Shown: positions 8,188 through 16,177 of the stretch, piece after piece
How the letters are laid out: every line of letters begins with the position of its first letter
Position numbering within the stretch: the first letter of the stretch is position 1
NCBI GenBank assembly: GCA_036514635.1
Contig: DATBWU010000329.1
Location: 1-31,000 of the forward strand
DNA: 31,000 bases
Source of the DNA: DASSFZ01 sp036514635
GTDB taxonomy: Bacteria > Chloroflexota > Anaerolineae > Fen-1058
Direction of reading: 5' to 3'
The notes under the pieces: generated by a model
Told to the model about the DNA's origin: nothing
Databases searched by the model: none
The model's input: the letters and a program-made list of their open reading frames with translations, nothing else
Made by a program: the position numbers and the translations under genes

Positions 8188-8381
8188 GGGAGGCGTCACG
8201 CCTTACGCCGCGCTCCTAGAAAAGGAGGCAACACTGCAAGGACATACCGTGCAAACGGGTTCGAGCATGGAAAGCCATGCATTTTAGAAAGGAGGCCACG
8301 GCACAGAGACAAAACAAAGTCAGAAACCGGTTTCGCCTATAAGGAATGAATATTTCAGAGCTTCAGATAAGGAGGCTATCG
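8188..8381 (+). promoter_or_regulatory. Structured leader of the di-heme cytochrome gene
   Basis: Hairpins GGCGT/ACGCC (8192-8196, 8205-8209), CTCC/GGAG around 8213-8226, and perfect GCATGG-AAAG-CCATGC (8265-8280). The string AAGGAGGC occurs three times (8222, 8290 and 8369 regions); only the last has a start codon at the right distance. I could not match it to a known riboswitch class. Confidence 0.4.
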
Positions 8382-9977
8382 ATGTGGGGGCATACCTTTG
8401 GGAACTGGTTTCGGGTGTGGAAGACCATGCGCTGGCCATTGCGTTTGGGGCTTCCCATTGTATTGTTGCTCATCAGCGTGGCGAGCGCCTGGGCTATCGT
8501 CACTAACCTGACCCGAGTCGAAGAGCTACATGATGGGGCGGCAGTAGCGCTGCATGTCAACCAGGCCACACTGCTCGCCCTGGTTCAGAGCGGGCAAAAT
8601 GCTGCGGCCTTTGAACAGGCCTTTGAAGAGGGCGACGAACTGTTCGATGTGCAGTTCAATGCCCTCGACGGTGTGGGCGCGAATGTCGGACGCGGCCAAC
8701 GCTTCACCCGCGTGCCACGGGCGGACCTGCGCGGCACCGGTGAATGGTTCCGCCATACCCCGGCCCGCGCCACCGGCCCCAACGCGGCGAACTGCACCGC
8801 GTGCCATCAGCCGCCGTTTGACGGCGCTGGCGAAACCTCGGCTAACGTCCACCGCGACCCGCTGCGCAACGGCCAACTGGGCCAGTTCATCCAGCGCAAC
8901 ACGCCGCATCTGTTTGCGCCGGGGGCGGTGCAGGTGCTGGCCGAGGAGATGACCGAGGAACTGCATGCCATCCGCGAATCGGCGCGCGTGGCGGCGTGCC
9001 AAAGCGGCGCGGCGATGCGGACTTTGACCGCGAAGGGGGTTGCCTTCGGCACTATCGTGGCGAACCGCACCGTGCAAAATCCGTGCACGGTCACCTTCGA
9101 CACGGCGAACGTGCGGGGCGTGAGCGCGGACCTGGTCATTCGTCCCTTCCAGTGGAAAGGCTCCGTCGCGACCATCCGCGACTTTTCCCGTGGCGCCTTC
9201 CACAACGAACTGGGCATGCAGGCGGTGGAGATCACCGGCGATAACGTCGATGGCGACTTCGACAATGTCCGCAACGAGATCACCATCGGCGACATGACGG
9301 CCATGTCGGTGTACCTGGCGGCGCAGCCCCGGCCGACATCGCTGCAGGAACTGGCTTCGCTGGGCTTGATTCCAGCGCTGCCGGCGGCGCAGAACAATGC
9401 CATCAACGCCGGGCGTACGGTGTTCACGCAAATCGGCTGCGCCTCTTGCCACACGCCGCAGTTCACCATCAATGACCCGGTCTTCTTCGAGCCGAGCCAG
9501 AATCCCAACTATCGGGATGCGACCTTCCCGGCCGGGCAGAACCCGGTGCAGCGGGGGGTCGATCCGCAATTCGCCGTCCGGTTTAACCTGACGACGGATC
9601 CGCCCGATAACCGGGTGCCGATCCCCAACTCGAATGGGTCGCTGCTGGGCAGCCTCAGGCGGGATGCTCAGGGGCGGGGGATCATCGAGCTGTTCGGCGA
9701 CCTCAAGCGCCACAACATGGGGGCGACTCTGGCAGAAGCGGTCGACGAAGTCGGCACCGGGTCGGCAGTCTTCTTGACCGAGAACCTGTGGGGCGTTGGT
9801 TCTACAGCGCCGTACATGCACGACGGGCGCGCGACCACGCTTACCGAAGCGATTCTGGAGCACAGCGGCGAGGCTCAAGACGCGTTCAACGCCTTCAACA
9901 ACACGAGCGCCGCCAACCGGGCGAACCTGATCGCCTTCCTGGCGAACTTGGTGCTGTTCGATGTAACGGCACCGTGA
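8382..9977 (+). CDS. Di-heme c-type cytochrome, DUF1111-like oxidoreductase
   Basis: Exported di-heme protein, 531 residues from ATG 8382, preceded by AAGGAGG at 7-base spacing. An in-frame ATG at 8346 would add 12 residues but has a purine tract only two bases away. A signal or anchor helix follows (PLRLGLPIVLLLISVASAWAIV, about 18-40). Two CxxCH heme sites are visible: CTACH (about residue 142) in the N-terminal half and CASCH (about residue 354) in the C-terminal cytochrome domain. The C-terminal part has the typical NLWGVGSTAPYMHDGRA segment of putative thiol oxidoreductases/di-heme peroxidase-like proteins, with Met/His candidates for the distal ligand. It probably acts outside the membrane in electron transfer. 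Substrate unknown. It stands alone, followed by a terminator. Confidence 0.85.
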   Translation: MWGHTFGNWFRVWKTMRWPLRLGLPIVLLLISVASAWAIVTNLTRVEELHDGAAVALHVNQATLLALVQSGQNAAAFEQAFEEGDELFDVQFNALDGVGANVGRGQRFTRVPRADLRGTGEWFRHTPARATGPNAANCTACHQPPFDGAGETSANVHRDPLRNGQLGQFIQRNTPHLFAPGAVQVLAEEMTEELHAIRESARVAACQSGAAMRTLTAKGVAFGTIVANRTVQNPCTVTFDTANVRGVSADLVIRPFQWKGSVATIRDFSRGAFHNELGMQAVEITGDNVDGDFDNVRNEITIGDMTAMSVYLAAQPRPTSLQELASLGLIPALPAAQNNAINAGRTVFTQIGCASCHTPQFTINDPVFFEPSQNPNYRDATFPAGQNPVQRGVDPQFAVRFNLTTDPPDNRVPIPNSNGSLLGSLRRDAQGRGIIELFGDLKRHNMGATLAEAVDEVGTGSAVFLTENLWGVGSTAPYMHDGRATTLTEAILEHSGEAQDAFNAFNNTSAANRANLIAFLANLVLFDVTAP

Positions 9978-10008
9978 TAGAGTAATCGCGGCACGATCAC
10001 GACACACG

Positions 10009-10050
10009 ACACCCTCCCGCCGCCATGCGATGGGGGGGTGTTCGTTTTCG
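10009..10050 (+). terminator. Rho-independent terminator after the cytochrome gene
   Basis: The 10-bp stem ACACCCTCCC (10009-10018) pairs with GGGGGGGTGT (10032-10041, one G-T pair), with a 13-base loop and TCGTTTTC downstream. It lies 32 bases after the stop codon. Confidence 0.75.
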
Positions 10051-10177
10051 GAGCGCATAGTGGGACCGGCTTCGCGCAGCCGGCAACCGTGCCGGGTGGA
10101 GGTTCTGGCGGCTCTGGTGTAGAATCGGTGACGGCGAAACCGGGTACGACCTTGTAGCGACGAAGGAGGGGAGGCCG

Positions 10178-10645
10178 ATGAACAGGCAGGAATTCCTTGA
10201 CGCGCTGCGCGCCGGACGCGCGGCCTGGGATGCGCTCCTGGCGCAAATCGATGAAGCGCGCATGACCGAGCCTGGCGTCGAAGGCGATCTGTCGCTCAAA
10301 GACATCATCGCCCACGTCGCGTGGTACGAGCGCGAGATGATCGGCGTGATTCGGACGCGGGCGCTGGCCGGATCGGAGTGGTGGGATCGACCGCTCGACG
10401 AGCGCAACCGACTGATCTACGAGGCGAACCGGGATCGCGCGCTGGCCGAGGTGCTGGCCGAGGCACGGCAGGTATCTCGAGAGTTGCTCGAAGCCGCCGA
10501 GACGCTTTCAGACGAGGACCTTCTGGACGCGCGCCGCTTCCGCGAGATGCCCGAAGACTGGAAACCCTGGGAGGTCATCGCCTCAAACGCATTCCAGCAT
10601 TATCCTGAGCACATGCCGGACATTCGCGCGTGGCTGGAAAAATAG
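10178..10645 (+). CDS. DinB/ClbS-like four-helix-bundle protein
   Basis: 155 residues, ATG 10178 after AAGGAGGGG. The sequence fits the ClbS/DfsB and DinB-like superfamily: N-terminal helix MNRQEFLDALRAGRAAWDAL, then SLKDIIAHVAWYEREM (the His-containing helix typical of the fold), a middle Arg/Glu-rich helix, and a C-terminal HYPEHMPDIRAWL segment giving the last His. Members include metal-dependent hydrolases or transferases and the colibactin-resistance protein ClbS. The substrate here is unknown. It is convergent with the next gene, 26 bases between stop codons. Confidence 0.8.
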   Translation: MNRQEFLDALRAGRAAWDALLAQIDEARMTEPGVEGDLSLKDIIAHVAWYEREMIGVIRTRALAGSEWWDRPLDERNRLIYEANRDRALAEVLAEARQVSRELLEAAETLSDEDLLDARRFREMPEDWKPWEVIASNAFQHYPEHMPDIRAWLEK

Positions 10646-10671
10646 GGTTCTCCCGACATTGGCGCACGGCG

Positions 10672-13623
10672 TCACACTCGCTCCCTCAGCCTTCTCGACA
10701 ACCCTCTCAGCACGGCCAGGGACACTTCGGGCCGATCGCGCAGGATCGCTTTGAAAGCGTCGCCGTCGATCACCAGCGCGCGCACATCGCCCTCGGCGCG
10801 CACCGAGGCGAAGCGCGGCGCGGAATCGATGATCGACATCTCGCCCAGGAAATCGCCGGTCTTGCGCACCGCCACCAGCTTCTCGCCGCCGTTCACCGAT
10901 TTCACCACGCGCACCTGACCGGACGCCAGCACGTACATCACGTGGCCTTCTTCGCCCTCGCGGCAGAGGAACGTGCCGTCGGAATAAACCTGCTCGCGCG
11001 CCACGTCGGCGATTTGCTTCAGATCGTCGGGTGACAGCTCGGCAAACAGCGGCACTTCGCGCAGCAGCATCAAGCGCTCCATCAACGACACCGTTCGCAG
11101 GGTTTCCATAGACTCGACCTCGTTCAATTCGACCATAGCCCGGGCGGCGAACGCGCGCAGCCACGCATCGCCGTGCTCCAGCGCTGCCGCCAGCGCCGCG
11201 CCCGGCGTCATCGTCGCGACGCGCGGCCCGGCTTCCAGCAGCGGGATGATCTCTTTCGCCAGGTGCTTGTCGCCCAGCATCTCCAACGTCTCGACGGCCG
11301 TCGCGCGCGTTTCGGCATCGCGCGATTTCAGGCTCTTGCCCACCCACTCCATCGCCTCGCGATGTCCAAGCAGCCCCACCGTTTTCATCAGTCGCTGCTC
11401 GCTGTGGGCGGCACGCGCGTCGGCCATCTCGCGCAGGAACTTCGTCACGCGACCTTTCTGGGGGATCGAGGCGGCCACGTCGCGCCACAGCCGCGCCTGA
11501 TCGATCTCGCGGTGCGCGTATTCGTACAGCGGCTCGGACAGATTGGGATCGCCCGGATCAAGCGCATCGAGCGCGGCGTCGCGCGCGGCGGTGTCTTCGC
11601 CCTGAAGCACGGCCAGCACCCGATTCGTCGCCGCGCCGTCGAACATCCGCAGCGACTCGGCGGCCGCGCTTCGCACAGACTCATCGGGGTCGTTCAGGGC
11701 GGCAAGCAGCGGATCGATTGCCGACTCATCCTGCGCCGCTCCCAATGCTCGACAGGCTGCGCGCCGCACCGCCGGCGACTCGTCGCGCAGCGCGTGGACG
11801 ATCGGCTCGACTTGAAACCGCTGGCCGGTCGTGGCGATTTCCTCCCACGCGCCCAGCGCACGGCAGCGCACGTTGGGGTTGGGATCGCGCAGCAGCGTAT
11901 CGAGTGTGGGTAGGCCGCGATTCGCTTCGCCGAATTTGACCAGCGCGACGGCGGCTTGCGCGCGCACGTTCAGATCGGGATCGCGCAGCAGCGTTTCGAT
12001 CGCGCTCACCAGCGCAGGCGTCACTTCAGGCTGGAGATTGGGCAGCGCGTGCAGCGCGCGAGCGCGCACGGTCGCATCGGGATCGCCCGGCAGCGCCGCG
12101 AGGTTGCCTGCCGCGTCCTTCGCGCCCAGATCATCGAGCGCAGCGATTGCCGCCGCGCGCACTTCGGCATCGGGATCGTTCAGCGCCTTGATCAGCCAGG
12201 GCGTGGCAGAGGTCGCGCCCATCTCGGCCAGCACTTGAGCGGCGAGGCGGCGGATCGCCGGCTTGGGATCGTTCAGCGTCCGGCACGCAATCTGAATCGC
12301 CGCCGCGTCGCCTTTGAATCCGGCGAAAGCGCGCGCACCCGCCGTGAACACTTCGTAGCGTCCGGCGCGCAGCGCGGCGACCAGCGCCTGGCTATACGCG
12401 CGGTGCATGCGCCACACCAACGCCGCCGTCACCACGGCGGTGATCATGCCCATGACGAAGACGTGCGTCAGCGTCAGCACGCGCTCGCCCAGGATGAGCA
12501 GCACGCCGGACAGCGCGACGCCAACTTGCGACGGGACGCCGTTATCGAACGCGATGACCTGGCCGCGCTTCTCGGATGGAACCGAGTTGAAGAACGTGCT
12601 CCAGGCCGATCCGGCGATGCCGCCCAGGATGATCAACTGCGCCGCGCGCGCGATGACGGCGGTCGGCAGCGAGAAGCTCGCCGCGAACAGGGCGAAGCCG
12701 ATCAGGTACGTCATCGTCAGCGCGAAGACGGCATTGACGACGCCGATGCGCGCGTACAGCCGGTTGGCGACGAAGAGCGATGTGAGAAAGGTGATGGCAG
12801 TGACGACGCCGGAGAACGTGCCGAGGAAGCCGGCCACGTCGGCCTCGCCGGGGAGGGCTGCCGCTACGGCCTTGCTGAACGGAAACGAGATCGAGAAGTA
12901 CAGGATGGAGAACGGGATGGACGCAAGCGCCATCAGGCGCAACAGCGGCGAGCCGCGCACGAAATCATACCCGACGCGCACCTCGTCGATGAAACTCGCC
13001 GCCGGGCCGCGCCTGGCTTCGACGCGCAGGAAGCGCCGCGCGATCCGGCCGGTGACGACCAGGCCGATCAGCAGCAGCACGGCGTAGGCGACGAGTAGAT
13101 TCTCGGTGCCGATCCAATTGGCTGCCGGGCCGGTGGCGAAATTGCCGATCACGCCGCCCAGAATCGCGGCGCTGGTGAAAAACGAGAACAAGCGCTTGGC
13201 CTGGCGCGCGTCACACACGTCGCCCGCGACGTTCCAGACAAGGATGCCGAGGATCGCGCTGATGATGTTGACGCTGAGCCACAGAACCGGATACAACAGC
13301 GGCAGATTGAGGAGGATCGCCGCACGCTCGACCAGCAAGACGATCGGCAAGAGGAGCATCACGCCGGTGAAGAAGCGGGTCTTGCGGATGCGGGCCAGCG
13401 TAGCGGTGTAGGTCAGCGCGACGAGAAAACTGACTGCGCCGAGCAGCATGATCATGACGGGCAGGTTCTCGACGCCGAAGCGGCGGAAGAACAGCGCGTC
13501 GGCGGCGTTCGCGCCGAGGCCCCGGCCCGCTTCGATCAACCCGAACAGCGCGGCGACCAGCGCCGCCATTCGACCTTCGCCGGGCCGGATTTGAAGGAAT
13601 GTGGCTAGCCGGGTTGTAAGCAT
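10672..13623 (-). CDS. NTT-type nucleotide transporter fused to HEAT repeats and a cNMP-binding domain
   Basis: 983 residues in three parts. Residues about 15-430 form a 12-helix transporter of the ATP/ADP translocase (NTT) type inside the MFS-like fold; GDVCDARQAKRLFSFF is the characteristic segment. Residues about 435-840 are HEAT-like repeats with recurring DP(D/N)..VR..A motifs (LNDPDAEVRAAAIAAL, LRDPDLNVRAQAAVAL). Residues about 850-975 form a cyclic-nucleotide-binding domain with an intact-looking phosphate-binding cassette (GEMSIIDSAPRFASVRA, Arg kept). Free-living bacterial NTT proteins with HEAT extensions are known. The substrate cannot be told from sequence. ATG 13623 has no clear Shine-Dalgarno and is preceded by a repeat. 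The cassette closely resembles that of the kinase at 14322-15713, suggesting a shared ligand. Confidence 0.85.
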   Translation of the reverse strand: MLTTRLATFLQIRPGEGRMAALVAALFGLIEAGRGLGANAADALFFRRFGVENLPVMIMLLGAVSFLVALTYTATLARIRKTRFFTGVMLLLPIVLLVERAAILLNLPLLYPVLWLSVNIISAILGILVWNVAGDVCDARQAKRLFSFFTSAAILGGVIGNFATGPAANWIGTENLLVAYAVLLLIGLVVTGRIARRFLRVEARRGPAASFIDEVRVGYDFVRGSPLLRLMALASIPFSILYFSISFPFSKAVAAALPGEADVAGFLGTFSGVVTAITFLTSLFVANRLYARIGVVNAVFALTMTYLIGFALFAASFSLPTAVIARAAQLIILGGIAGSAWSTFFNSVPSEKRGQVIAFDNGVPSQVGVALSGVLLILGERVLTLTHVFVMGMITAVVTAALVWRMHRAYSQALVAALRAGRYEVFTAGARAFAGFKGDAAAIQIACRTLNDPKPAIRRLAAQVLAEMGATSATPWLIKALNDPDAEVRAAAIAALDDLGAKDAAGNLAALPGDPDATVRARALHALPNLQPEVTPALVSAIETLLRDPDLNVRAQAAVALVKFGEANRGLPTLDTLLRDPNPNVRCRALGAWEEIATTGQRFQVEPIVHALRDESPAVRRAACRALGAAQDESAIDPLLAALNDPDESVRSAAAESLRMFDGAATNRVLAVLQGEDTAARDAALDALDPGDPNLSEPLYEYAHREIDQARLWRDVAASIPQKGRVTKFLREMADARAAHSEQRLMKTVGLLGHREAMEWVGKSLKSRDAETRATAVETLEMLGDKHLAKEIIPLLEAGPRVATMTPGAALAAALEHGDAWLRAFAARAMVELNEVESMETLRTVSLMERLMLLREVPLFAELSPDDLKQIADVAREQVYSDGTFLCREGEEGHVMYVLASGQVRVVKSVNGGEKLVAVRKTGDFLGEMSIIDSAPRFASVRAEGDVRALVIDGDAFKAILRDRPEVSLAVLRGLSRRLRERV

Positions 13624-13632
13624 GGTTCACTT

Positions 13633-13836
13633 AAACCACGGATGACACGGATGTCACAGATGAGAATCTCATAGCGCGGCTCCGCCGCAACGGAATCTAT
13701 TGGACGCGGATGACGCGGATGAACGCAGATCAAAGGAATAATCCGTGTCAATCCGCGTCCAAAAATCTTCGCGGTCAACGCCGTTTCTGTGGAGCAATGC
13801 TATAACATCCGTGCTATCCGTGTTCTCCGTGGTTAT
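13633..13836. repeat. Nested palindromes of the CACGGATGA family (family B)
   Basis: The outer arms are AACCACGGATGACACGGATG (from 13634) and ATCCGTGTTCTCCGTGGTTA (13816-13835). Inside lies a second complete palindrome: GGACGCGGATGACGCGGATG (13702-13721) with ATCCGTGTCAATCCGCGTCC (13741-13760), plus an ATAGCGCGGCTCCGCCGC hairpin near 13671. The right outer arm overlaps the 3' end of the CoA-binding gene. Confidence 0.85.
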
Positions 13837-14236
13837 GCTTCACTAGCCTGCGGTGCGTCTTCTTCATGCAACGATCCATCACGACCTCCAGGCCGGCGGC
13901 GCGCGCGTGGGCCGCGGCTTCTTCGTTGACGATGCCTTCCTGCATCCACACGACTTTCGCGCCGATCTGAATCGCCTGATCGACAATGGGCGGCACGGCT
14001 TCTGAAGGGCGGAAGATCTGCACGACATCGACTTTCTCGGGAATGGAGAGCAGATCGGGATACGCCTTTTCACCAAAGACGGCGGTCACAAACGGGTTGA
14101 CCGGAATCACGCGGTAGCCGTTGCGGATCAGGTAGCGGGCTACGTCGTGACTCGGCTTGTCGGGGTTGTCCGACAGGCCGACCGTGGCGATGATGCGCGC
14201 CGATTCGAGAATGTGTTTCAGTTGTTCGTCGGTCAT
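13814..14236 (-). CDS. CoA-binding Rossmann protein (YccU-like)
   Basis: About 140 residues, CoA_binding_2 family (related to the succinyl-CoA ligase alpha N-domain). Seen: ATVGLSDNPDKPSHDVARYL (phosphate-binding Gly/Ser loop), YRVIPVNP, the VDVVQIFRPSEAVPP segment, VVWMQEGIVNEEA and a C-terminal Cys (VMDRCMKK). The start is taken as ATG 14236; a TTG at 14266 would add residues read from a decayed repeat arm. Physiological role unknown; CoA binding is a family expectation. The last residues (HNHGEHG) and the TAG stop are read from the CACGGA repeat. It lies between the kinase and the NTT fusion on the same strand. Confidence 0.85.
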   Translation of the reverse strand: MTDEQLKHILESARIIATVGLSDNPDKPSHDVARYLIRNGYRVIPVNPFVTAVFGEKAYPDLLSIPEKVDVVQIFRPSEAVPPIVDQAIQIGAKVVWMQEGIVNEEAAAHARAAGLEVVMDRCMKKTHRRLVKHNHGEHG

Positions 14237-14275
14237 GGCGGCGTTTGTTTTCACGGCGAAGCGCAAAGAGCTGGT

Positions 14276-14324
14276 GGGATGGTTGGATAGTTGGATGGTT
14301 GGATGGTTGGCTCTTCGCGGTTCA
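14276..14324. repeat. Family D run joined to a family A arm
   Basis: Units GGTTGGATAG and TTGGATGG repeat through 14310, then CTCTTCGCGGTTCA. Read on the minus strand, the last piece is TGAACCGCGAAGAG, whose TGA is the stop codon of the kinase gene (14322-14324). Confidence 0.8.
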
Positions 14325-15713
14325 CGATCGCTTGAGCCGTATCGGCAGCGTGATCTTGAAGCGCGTGTCGCCCGGCTGCGACTCGACCGCGATCTGGCCG
14401 AGGTGCTTCTGGACGATGTTGTACGAGATGTTCAGACCCAGCCCCGTGCCGACGCCAGGCGGCTTGGTCGTGAAGAACGGCTCGAAGATGCGCGTGCGAA
14501 CCTTGGGCGGAATGCCCGGCCCGTTGTCGACGATCTCGACGACGATGTGATCATCCTGTTGATACGTGCGCAGCGCCAGTTCGCCGTGGCCGTCCATCGC
14601 GTCGATGGCGTTGTCGATGATGTTCGTCCACACCTGATTGAGTTCGCTCCCGTATGCGTCGATGCGCGGCAGGTCGGTCGCGTAGTCGCGCGTGACATTC
14701 ACGCCTTGCTTGATCTTATGGCGCAGGATGACGAGCGTGTTCTCCAGTCCTTCGTGCACGTCGATTTCCTGAATCGGAGCCTGGTCGAGAAACGAGTAGG
14801 TCTTGACCGCTTTGACGATCTCCGAGATGCGTTCGGCGCTCTTACTCATTTCGTCGAGCAGCGCGTACACTGTGCCGCCCGTGCCGAGCCAATGGCATAC
14901 CTCCGGAAGATCGACCGGCGCGAAACCCGCAGCCAATTGCTCCAGCGCAGGCACGTCCCAGCCGAACGACACCAGCATCGGCGCGAGTTCCCAGGCTTCA
15001 TCGACGGCGTGATCTTCCAGCCAGGCTTGCACATCGCTCTCGCGGTCGCTGCGTGCCAGCGGGTCGAGAGGATCGGGTGCGGAAGCCCGCTTGATAATCT
15101 CTTCGCGCAGCGCCTTCACCCTCGCCGATTGCTCGGAGTTGAAGGAACAGGCGTCCAATCGAAGCGTCGCACGCTCCCAGGCGGCGAGCGCGTCGCGCAG
15201 TTGCGTGGCGGCGCGTCGAGCGGCAGCGGCGGGATTGTTCAACTCGTGCGCCAGGCCGGCGGCCAGCGTGCCCAGCCCGGCCAGTTTCTCACGCTCGTGC
15301 AGCAGCGCCTCGTTTTGGCGCAGGCGCGAGGTGACCGTGTGCAGAATTGCCAGCGCCGCCGACGGGCTGGTAGACAGCAGCCGGTGGAACGTGTCGTGGT
15401 GAATCTTCAGCACATGGCTATCGCTCAGCGCGCGCACCGAGGCCGATCGCGGCGTGTTGTCGAGCAGCGACATCTCCCCGATCACCACGCCCGGCTCGCG
15501 CACGTCGAGCGCGATCTCCTGCGGGCCGGATCGCTTGGTAACCTGGAACTCGCCGTCGAGGATGATGTACATCGCGTCGCCCGGCGTGCCCTCTTCGATC
15601 AGCAAGTCGCCGGCGCGGATCGACACCGGCTCGGCGTTCTCGTTCAGCCAGTCCAGGTCAGATTCGGGCAGCCCGGCGAACAGCGGCAACTTCCTCAGAA
15701 ACTCACTACTCAT
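14322..15713 (-). CDS. Histidine kinase with N-terminal cNMP-binding sensor domain
   Basis: 463 residues from ATG 15713; the extra ten upstream in-frame residues come from repeat DNA. Residues about 1-130 form a cNMP-binding domain with phosphate-binding cassette GEMSLLDNTPRSASVRA. Then come a coiled linker, an H-box GLAHELNNP (His about 156), a long helical insert, and the ATPase domain with N-box NQVWTNIIDNAIDAMD, G1 DNGPGIPP and G2 GTGLGLN. No membrane segment, so it is cytosolic. It should sense a cyclic nucleotide or other small ligand and phosphorylate a receiver. The only receiver in view is the flavoprotein fusion at 16578-18218, on the same strand with the UBP-finger gene between. 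GGTGA in the preceding repeat may serve as Shine-Dalgarno. Confidence 0.9.
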   Translation of the reverse strand: MSSEFLRKLPLFAGLPESDLDWLNENAEPVSIRAGDLLIEEGTPGDAMYIILDGEFQVTKRSGPQEIALDVREPGVVIGEMSLLDNTPRSASVRALSDSHVLKIHHDTFHRLLSTSPSAALAILHTVTSRLRQNEALLHEREKLAGLGTLAAGLAHELNNPAAAARRAATQLRDALAAWERATLRLDACSFNSEQSARVKALREEIIKRASAPDPLDPLARSDRESDVQAWLEDHAVDEAWELAPMLVSFGWDVPALEQLAAGFAPVDLPEVCHWLGTGGTVYALLDEMSKSAERISEIVKAVKTYSFLDQAPIQEIDVHEGLENTLVILRHKIKQGVNVTRDYATDLPRIDAYGSELNQVWTNIIDNAIDAMDGHGELALRTYQQDDHIVVEIVDNGPGIPPKVRTRIFEPFFTTKPPGVGTGLGLNISYNIVQKHLGQIAVESQPGDTRFKITLPIRLKRS

Positions 15714-15715
15714 GT

Positions 15716-16177
15716 TTTCACCGCAAAGGCGCGAAGAACGCAAAGATATTCAGGTTTGGGCGCTCAGGTGCTTTAGAGATTGTTGACCATGCGTTTAATG
15801 CCGTGCTTCATCAGGGCGACGTTCCAGTTGAGGAGAAAGCCAAGCCTGCAATTTCGCAGTTTCAAGTACGTCAGCAACTGCGCTTCGTGAATCGGCAGAA
15901 CTTGATCCACGGCTTTGTTCTCGACGACGACGCAGTCTTCAACGAGCATGTCAATCCTGTAACCAGCATCAATGCGCTCGCCATCGTACACGATCGGCAG
16001 CGGCGCTTCGCAATCCAGTCGCAAATTGCGCTTGCGAAGTTCGTGCGCAAGGCAGTGTTGATACGCCGACTCCACGATGTTCTTCGCAACCTCTTCGATG
16101 TCCATCCGGCCTCCAGAAATAGAAGCGGCGATAAAACCTTTTGACCTCTTCGCGCTCTTTGCGCCTTCGCGGTTCAT
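15716..16177. mobile_element. Putative inverted-repeat unit carrying a GxxExxY gene
   Basis: Family A arms occur here as an inverted pair: ACCGCAAAGGCGCGAAGA on the plus strand near 15720 and, on the minus strand ending at 16177, ACCGCGAAGGCGCAAAGA. Over about 26 bases they differ at only a few positions. They enclose one gene (GxxExxY). The unit fills the gap between the kinase start codon and the UBP-finger stop codon exactly. No transposase or target duplication is visible; mobility is a hypothesis. Confidence 0.45.
15773..16105 (-). CDS. GxxExxY family protein (PD-(D/E)XK fold), N-terminally short
   Basis: 110 residues from the ATG at 16105 (MDIEEVAKNIVESAYQHCL). The C-terminal two thirds match the family well: ESAYQHCLAHELRKRNL, YRIDMLVEDCVVVENKA (the Asp/Glu-x-Lys core of the nuclease-like fold), IHEAQLLTYLKL and a closing NWNVALMKHGIKR. 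The usual N-terminal helix (ending in a GPGLLES-like turn) is missing about 20 residues, so the protein may be an inactive remnant or use a shortened fold. The frame stays open upstream through the repeat arm (NREGAKSAKRSKGF). The family's biochemical function is not established. It sits alone between inverted family A arms. Confidence 0.75.
   Translation of the reverse strand: MDIEEVAKNIVESAYQHCLAHELRKRNLRLDCEAPLPIVYDGERIDAGYRIDMLVEDCVVVENKAVDQVLPIHEAQLLTYLKLRNCRLGFLLNWNVALMKHGIKRMVNNL

Larger units (their letters stand above)
7489..8381. other. Long intergenic region made of repeats and hairpins
   Basis: About 890 bases without a well-supported gene. It holds a family A' palindrome (7567-7636), an AT-rich stretch around 7811-7826, a 17-base imperfect inverted-repeat pair (7839-7857 and 8063-8081), a CAACCCCGC..GCGGGGC hairpin (7953-7974) whose near copy lies inside leuS, a single family A arm (8000-8027), a CCGCCT/AGGCGG hairpin (8139-8156), and the structured leader of the cytochrome gene. 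Confidence 0.7.

Noticed and set aside
8188..8345. c-di-GMP (GEMM) riboswitch before the cytochrome gene
   Set aside because: GCAAACGGG and GGAAAGCC recall GEMM, but the conserved GGGACGCAAAGCC core and tetraloop-receptor arrangement are absent.
8526..10058. Long minus-strand open frame opposite the cytochrome gene
   Set aside because: The plus strand has two CxxCH motifs and the DUF1111-like signature. The antisense product is a low-complexity Arg/Gly/Val sequence.
14157..15776. 539-codon plus-strand frame opposite the histidine kinase
   Set aside because: The minus strand carries complete kinase boxes. The plus frame has no domain and runs through repeat DNA at both ends.
15716..16177. 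Complete insertion sequence
   Set aside because: No transposase is present. GxxExxY proteins are not known transposases, and no target-site duplication is visible, so only a hypothetical unit is proposed.
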